Of a DNA stretch of 34,197 nt, positions 29,168 through 34,197 are shown one piece after another. Position numbers and translations under genes: made by a program. Every line of letters begins with the position of its first letter. Position 1 is the stretch's first letter. This DNA is from Chara braunii. Taxonomy: Eukaryota; Streptophyta; Charophyceae; Charales; Characeae. The stretch is taken from positions 293,966 to 328,162 of the forward strand of contig BFEA01000319.1 of NCBI GenBank assembly GCA_003427395.1, in the 5' to 3' direction. Under the pieces are notes generated by a model. The model searched no databases. It was not told the origin of the DNA and was given only the letters and a program-made list of their open reading frames with translations.

Positions 29168-29965
29168 TTATGAGGCCAGCTGGTATGCATTCATTGCTCT
29201 CGTGAGGGCCTCGAAGGAGGAATTAGTAACTCCAATTAACATTGTTAGATCGTCAACGAAAAGGATGGTGGGGGGTATGGTGAGGTTACGGGTATTGTCC
29301 TCCGATGTCGACGTAATCCTTTCTATGGAGGGATATTTTCTAAGGAAGGAGGCTATGGCCTCCATTATGAAGAGAAAGATTGGCGCTGCGTGTCTCACTG
29401 ATCTTGATATCTTGTAAGTGATGGATATATGGTCGTTTACTTGTACCGCTCCATATGCGTCACTGTATAGAATTTTCGCCCACTTCCTAAAGATGGGTCC
29501 TACCCCCATTCTCTCCATGCGTTGTTGTAAAAAATCTCAATTTACCTGGTCGTATACTTTTTCGAAGTCGAAGAAGAGAATGGTTGCGTTGGTTTTGCTA
29601 TATCTCACTGATTTTGCGAGAGTCATTACGTTGTCTAGTATGAATCTGCATGGGATGAAACCCATTTGATCTATATGAAAACATGATTTGGTGATGTTCC
29701 TTTTTCTATTTGCTAGAAGTTTAGCTAGGATTTTATATGTTACCGTTAGGAGTGTAATTTGTATATAGTTTTTTATGTCAGTTGGGTCACCCGTCTTGTA
29801 TAATAATGTGACTATTTTTGTTCTCAAGTAGTGTCCTACTGCTTCGTTTTCCCAGGCCGTTCTCACAAACTTGCATAATCCCTCTTCCAACAATGGGCAG
29901 TACGTTTGCCATAATTCTTTAGATGGTCCATCTAGCCCTCGGGTTTTTCTTGGTATCATATTTTT
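29168..29965 (-). pseudogene. LINE copy C ORF2, reverse transcriptase core
   Basis: Motifs in order: TRGLDGPSKELW, IVTLLYKTGDPTDIKNY, CFHIDQMGFIPCRFILDNVMT, motif A ILFFDFEKVYDQVN, then TGA where Trp is expected, MERMGVGPIFRKWAKILYS, a damaged motif B (SVRHAAPIFLF, several residues including the QGDP core missing) and motif C ILFVDDLT. The two halves share one frame, split only by the TGA near 29532. Catalytic Asp of motifs A and C are present, but motif B loss should inactivate it. Confidence 0.85.
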
Positions 29966-30716
29966 CTATAATTTTATATTTTATTGAGCTATAGCTTCTA
30001 AAAAGTTAACTTCAATTCATCTTATTAGCTGCCTTGGAGAGGATTCGAACCGAGTCCAAAGCGTTTTTAATTTCTTCGTTGGTTATGAGCTTATCGAATT
30101 GGTTGGTCGTGTTGGAAAGGATTGTTTTGTCCAGAAACTTGGTGAATTTCTCTCTTGGCTTCATGTCTGACCTTGGTGTTCGTTCCTCAGTTTTGGAAGT
30201 ATAAAGGTTTTTGTAAAAGGATTCTGCTATAGACAACATTTTTTCGGGTTTGAAGTAAGCCCTTCCTCTCCTCTTAACTGATGAATGGCTGCGTTTCTTC
30301 CTCTTGCTTTAATTTTTTAGAAAAAGGACTTGGTCATTTTTCCTCCTCCTTCCCATTCTTTGATCCGAGCTCTCATCCGTAGACCCTTTGCCTTCCAAGC
30401 GTTCCAATTGGCCAATTATGATTTGGTTCTTGCCAGAATTTCCTCATGGGCTGACTCTCCAGGGTTGCATACGGGGCTTCTTTTTGCCATTATGACTCCT
30501 GCTTCTAGTTCCTTTATCCTTTGGTCTCCCTTGGTTGCTATCTTCCTAGAGGTTGGCGAAGCTGCTTGGGATAGGTCGGCCACTAGTTTTGGGAAATCTG
30601 CTTCCTCCCTCTCTGCGTTTATGCAGGCATAAGCTATTGCTTCCCTCATTTCTTTAGTGTGTCGTAATTAATTGTTGATTTTGAAGAAGCTTATGCCTTC
30701 TGTAGTAGATTGTTCC
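29966..30716 (-). pseudogene. LINE copy C ORF2, linker and RT N-terminal part with a small insertion
   Basis: Fragments match copy A: AESFYKNLYTSKTEE (copy A FFKNLYTSKKQD) and NQFDKLITNEEIKNALDS (copy A ITE*ELFEAL*S). After ALDS some 90 bp of unrelated AT-rich sequence separate it from the TRGLDG block, where copy A is continuous. That insert starts with GGTTCGAATCC. The 78-codon piece at 30416-30649 is the charged linker after the endonuclease. Frames change at least twice. Confidence 0.65.
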
Positions 30717-31430
30717 TCAGAGAGATTCGGATATGAGAAAATAGTCTATTGTGGAACATGTTATGTGTTGGGTTCTATTTTTCTTCCTATATGTGAATCT
30801 GTTTGTTTCTGGTTGTATTGTTCTTAGGGGTTCTATTAGATCTTTTTCCATCATCAATGCTTGTATTACTTGTGCTTTTGCAAGAAGTGTGTCTTCCCTA
30901 CCTCTTTGCGAACATGATTGTCTATCACTAGCTGGATCTAGGGTGGTGTTCCAGTCTCCTACCAGTATGAGGTGTTTCTGGCTGTTACATCTGGCTGCTA
31001 TGTTATGTATGAAGGTTTGTCTTTGGGTGGGATCGTTGGGAGCATAGACATTTATTAATTGAATGCTTTCTTCTTTGTAGGCGAAATGTATTTCTATCCA
31101 TCTTCCTCCTTCCTCATCTATTCTGACTTCCAATATGCTAAGCGATTTTGTTGCTTTTGAGTTTTGATGCCAGAGGATGGTTGTACCTGGTGAGCCTGCT
31201 CTTGGGGATGGGGCCCAGTGACCTACCTGAACATATTTTAATCTTGTTCGAATTTTCTTAATCGTTACGTTGTGCTTAATAGAATCGGTCAGGTGAGTTC
31301 TTGAAGACATACTATGTCTGCTGGATTCTTGGTGAACTAGTTGAGATATTTGATCATATCCCACTTGTGTGTGTTGGATATAATAGTCATCAACATTCCA
31401 TGACATTACCGTTACCTCAGACTCGCTGGG
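30717..31430 (-). pseudogene. LINE copy C ORF2, APE-type endonuclease
   Basis: Begins with VMSWNVDDY (WN motif intact, unlike copy A). The ETH-containing segment is not seen: the text between ~31370 and 31250 has diverged. Then WIEIHFAYKEESIQLINVYAPND, HLILVGDWNTTLDPASDR (catalytic Asp/Asn), FTYRKKNRTQH and STIDYFLISESL, the SxIDY strand lost from copy A. About 230 codons are open. Nicking of target DNA by family; likely inactive because of the missing Glu motif. Confidence 0.8.
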
Positions 31431-31533
31431 TTTTATGATATATCTTTTGGGAGAATGTGGATCTTGTGCCTAAGGTCGTGGAATTGGTAATGTCATGGAT
31501 TGTTATTGACTTGGGCTTACTTTGGTGGTTAAA

Positions 31534-31896
31534 CTAGTTGGCGGTAATGGCAGCCTGCTGGTTATGCCATGATCTGGTTTTGCGGGCTGTTGTGGCTAGG
31601 ATTCCCTGCAGGTGTTCCTCCTCTTCCTCAAAGAGTGCGAACGTCTCTACTATTGAGGCTGCAACTGCAACCCTTTCAACGGGTGTGTCCCCTCCCATGA
31701 GTCCATAAGGGATTGCTCTCAGCACCCTCCATGGTTTCCATGTGAGATTGTCGTAGAGGTGAGCCTCCATCGAGTACCGAGCCATGAATGGTCTCAACTC
31801 ACTCGTCATTATGTCTCCTAACGGATCAAACCACTCCTCTCTGCATTCTTCTTTGGGACCTAAGATATGAGATTCCAATGGCGTGGTTTCTGACAC
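31534..31896 (-). pseudogene. LINE copy C ORF1, C-terminal end
   Basis: ESHILGPKEECREEW and ELRPFMARYSMEAHLYDNLTW match copy A (RAHILGTKKEASEKW, DLRPMISQLEEKADLNDALCW at 7330-7470). The segment ends with TAG at 31534, about 130 nt before the first ORF2 motif. A downstream poly-Glu patch (EEEEEHL) is present. Domain function unknown, but both copies keep it. Confidence 0.7.
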
Positions 31897-31989
31897 CAGT
31901 TGTCATCACCTTCTCTACAGGTTTGGCTAGCGCTATTAGAGTCCAATCCTTGTTGACTACTACCTCCCAATCTTCGCGAGCTTTGTTCA

Positions 31990-32700
31990 ATTTGCACGGG
32001 ATCACTATCATTTTTTTGTTGTCCTCTTTGGCTTCTAGTCTGGCTGCTGTGAAGTTTTATGTGATCTTGCCTGCAACCAGGCTTTGCAAATTGATTGTGC
32101 CTTCTGTTGTATCTCTATTCTGATCCCTGAGGACTCTGATTTGGGCTTTGAGAATTTTGGTTTGTCTGTCGAGGTCTTCCTTTGTGTTGAATTTGACCTC
32201 TTTCCCTTCTTCAGTCTCTTCACCTGCGATGGCCGGAGTGTCTCCTTGAGCTCTACCCCTGGGGCCTTTTGCCCTTTTGGCCGGTTGTCTGTTGTTTGCT
32301 GCTGAGTAAGACTTTGGCCAGGTGTAGAGGTTGCTGTCAGTGTCAGTTTGGGATGATGTCTTAGTCAATCTGTGGCTGTATCTTTCTGCAAAGAAGTTGG
32401 ACAGTTCTTGTTCCTTCTCGAGGATTTCGTATTGGTTTTGAGTGGGAAAATTGTTGATCGTTGTCTGTTCGTTGTGGTTGATGTTTTGCAGGTTGAAGAT
32501 ATGTGCTTTGTGGGCAATTGTTATTTCAAATTCCACTTCTCTTTCCCTCTCCATTTCTTTGACATAATCCCTCAACCACTGAAGCTCATTTTATTTTTTG
32601 TCTCTGTCCTCCTTTTTCCCTTCCTCGAGTGATTCTGGGTCTTTGCCGAGTGAGGAGCTGCCTCCTTTGGAACCCTAAGACATCATGTCCTCTTCAATTT
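31990..32700 (-). pseudogene. LINE copy C ORF1, middle coiled-coil part
   Basis: About 235 codons in one frame if two stops near 32585 (TAA) and 32675 (TAG) are passed. Content: SLGKDPESLEEGKKEDRD, VEFEITIAHKAHIFNL, YEILEKEQELSNFFAERY, DRQTKILKAQIRVLRDQN. Charged and helical, matching copy A 6610-7120. Both stops lie at places where Gln would fit. The upstream segment is joined by a frameshift near 32685. Confidence 0.7.
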
Positions 32701-33291
32701 CTTATTTCTGTCCTCTTCCTCATCTTCTCCTTCGCTGTGTTCTCCCTGTTCGTCGCCATTGTCTGGCTCGTCCTCATCCATTCCACTCGTACTCCCCTGT
32801 GTCTCCTCGTTATTTCCTTTCCCTAATCCCACCTGCTCATTCTCTCCATTCGTTGTCCTGTGTGCGTCTGCCTTTGATAAGTCCGTCAAGTCTGTTGTTT
32901 CCCTCTTGCTGCCTGCGCTCTTGTGACTGTCTTCCACTCTCCTGATCTTGCTAGTGGATGCACTGTTTGCCGGTGAGGAAGGAGTTGCCTGCTCAGCCTT
33001 CTGTTTGAGCGATTTTGTTGGCTTTGTCTGGAAGCTCTTTCCCCATTTTCTAGTGTGATTCGGTTGGTTAGCCTGTTCTTTTTCAGCCATCCACAGCTTC
33101 CCTCTGGCCTGCAGGTTTTCTACATAGGCTTTCTTTGCTGAGATTCCAGTTTTTATGAGTTCCTGCAGGGTGTCCCTGCGGTGCTTGTCCTTCATCACAC
33201 TCTGCATGTCGAGGATTTGTCTCTTTAACAAGCCTCCATCTTTATCTTCTATTCTTTTGGAGCCCTTCTTCTGCCATTCACTCCCATCCAC
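32683..33291 (-). pseudogene. LINE copy C ORF1, N-terminal remaining part
   Basis: 202 open codons: KRIEDKDGGLLKRQILDMQS, AKKAYVENLQARGKLWMAE, then a Ser/Lys-rich region and an acidic run (DEDEPDNGDEQGEHSEGEDE). The first 70 residues match copy A 6000-6165. The zinc knuckle that precedes this part in copy A is absent, so the insertion is truncated here; the Met at 33291 is probably flanking sequence or accidental. Confidence 0.75.
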
Positions 33292-34036
33292 TTAGGGCGG
33301 GCACAAGTCTGTACGGGGCCTCAGCCGAGATGTGGGGTGAGCCCTAGAAGGGCCACTGCGCAGTTGCAGGCCCGCATATAGATTCCAACAGCACTTCACG
33401 TGATCACACTGGCCTGTACCCAGGCCTTGGCACATATTAGCAGGCCCGCCTTCACTTAGGTCGGGCAAGGCCTTTTCCAGCACTGCCGAGGGCTCAAATC
33501 CTCGCAGTTCATTCTTGGTTGTTGGTGCTGGTGGCCATAGCCGCCTGGGTTGTGCACAAAAACTTCCTATATGAGACAGTGAGACATGATTTCTGAACAA
33601 GTCTTGAGTTCTGATATCTCGTGCTTTGGCTTTCAACTCCTGTGTGCTGGTTGCATTATCGGTGTGAAGCGAGATGCTTGTTTGAAGTTTGTCAGGATTG
33701 TAGCCCCTAGCCTTGTTGTATCCGTCAGGATTTTTATGCTTGTTCTGTTTATGAACAGTTACATCTGTGTACACCTGAGCTATATGTGAGGTACACTTGC
33801 TCTCTCCGTATTTGGTTCCTATAAGTACTGTCCTCTGGTTGGCTTTGACATTGAATGACTTACATCGTGTACGAGATAGCAGAACTGTGCAGAAACACTG
33901 TTTTGCCACTTCATTTTGGTGCAATGACTTCACTCTGTTATATCTTGTGCACATCAGAGTTGCACAGGCCGACGGTCGGCGCCCCTCGATTGGTCAGCGG
34001 CCAACCAGCAGACCGGTCGGGGGTCGTCTGCATCCC
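33292..34036. other. Non-coding flank of LINE copy C
   Basis: A 220-codon minus-strand open frame spans 33292-33954 but shows no domain, low-complexity bias or similarity to the LINE, and crosses a GGCC-rich block (33300-33500), so I do not call it a gene. GAGGGCTCAAATCC at 33490 looks like a tRNA B box, but no matching A box or T stem is found. Confidence 0.4.
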
Positions 34037-34197
34037 GCAAATTTTTTTTTTTTTTTTTTTTTTGGGTATGTAATCCCCAATAACCCCACCAACACCCTTA
34101 TACACTCCCCCAACACCCCTAAACCGCCCCCCAACACCATGATACCCCCCCCAAATACCCCCCTATATACGCCCATACCCCACCTATAACCCCCCTA
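34037..34197. repeat. T22 tract followed by C-rich simple sequence
   Basis: About 22 T in a row (34040-34063) followed by a C-rich, CCCCCAACACC-like degenerate repeat to the window end. On the minus strand this is a G-rich sequence ending in poly(A), as at the 3' end of a retroposed copy extending beyond the window. Confidence 0.6.

Larger units (their letters stand above)
27012..33291 (-). mobile_element. LINE copy C (same family as copy A), 5'-truncated and decayed
   Basis: Read leftwards from 33291: ORF1 from the part after the zinc knuckle onward, APE endonuclease, RT, C-terminal domain and zf-RVT finger, all in normal order. The 5' end at about 33290 coincides with loss of similarity to copy A within ORF1, the usual mark of truncated target-primed insertion. 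Many frameshifts and stops are present. It is useful as the reference for reconstructing which parts copy A has lost or inverted. Confidence 0.85.

Noticed and set aside
33480-33510. tRNA-like B box GGCTCAAATCC.
   Set aside because: T-stem pairing fails and no A box is placed properly; no cloverleaf.
33292-33954. 220-codon minus-strand frame directly upstream of LINE copy C ORF1.
   Set aside because: No similarity to copy A ORF1, no domain, and it runs through a GGCC-rich block; copy C is more likely truncated at 33291.

Overview
The window reads as transposon-dominated nuclear DNA of a eukaryote. I find no intact gene and no convincing host gene. Nothing looks prokaryotic: there are no operons or ribosome-binding sites, and every recognisable reading frame is a decayed retroelement part. 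The Ty3-type gag text, the plant-type LINE ORF2 with a C-terminal zf-RVT finger, and a Penelope-like element whose GIY-YIG domain precedes its reverse transcriptase together suggest a large-genome streptophyte green alga, with Chara as my best guess. That assignment rests on recognition, not on a search.

Layout. 1-5.08 kb: non-coding DNA with a 69-bp tandem repeat, two old duplications and a degenerate ~60-bp repeat carrying tRNA A-box-like sequence. 5.08-11.5 kb (+): LINE copy A, with a badly decayed ORF1 (CCHC knuckle, acidic/coiled-coil part) and an ORF2 (APE endonuclease, RT, C-terminal domain). In copy A the RT segment carrying motifs B and C has been flipped to the minus strand. 12.16-14.33 kb: a SINE-like repeat, a 5'-truncated LINE copy B and, in its 3' region, a foldback element with ~160-bp inverted arms around a 105-N gap.

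14.33-20.42 kb (-): a Penelope-like element bounded by two ~437-bp direct repeats. In order it encodes a Pro/Gln-rich and charged coiled-coil region, a SAP-like helix pair, a GIY-YIG endonuclease, a CxC...HxH linker and an RT with all three catalytic aspartates. The flanking segments share one reading frame, so the whole may once have been a single ORF of about 1,380 codons. A 719-nt intron upstream of it is plausible.

20.46-21.09 kb: two more SINE-like copies. 22.3-25.2 kb (+): a Ty3/gypsy remnant with a minisatellite before gag, then gag, a CCHC knuckle, an aspartic protease and, directly after it, a chromodomain; RT, RNase H and integrase core are gone. 26.2-26.45 kb (-): a fourth SINE-like copy. 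27.0-33.3 kb (-): LINE copy C, 5'-truncated inside ORF1. The last kilobase is non-coding and ends in a T22 tract and C-rich simple sequence.

The parts do not form a shared pathway. The common theme is decay: most in-frame stops sit where a C:G to T:A change in CAA, CAG, CGA or TGG would make them, as expected for long-methylated transposon DNA. The most interesting object is the Penelope-like element.
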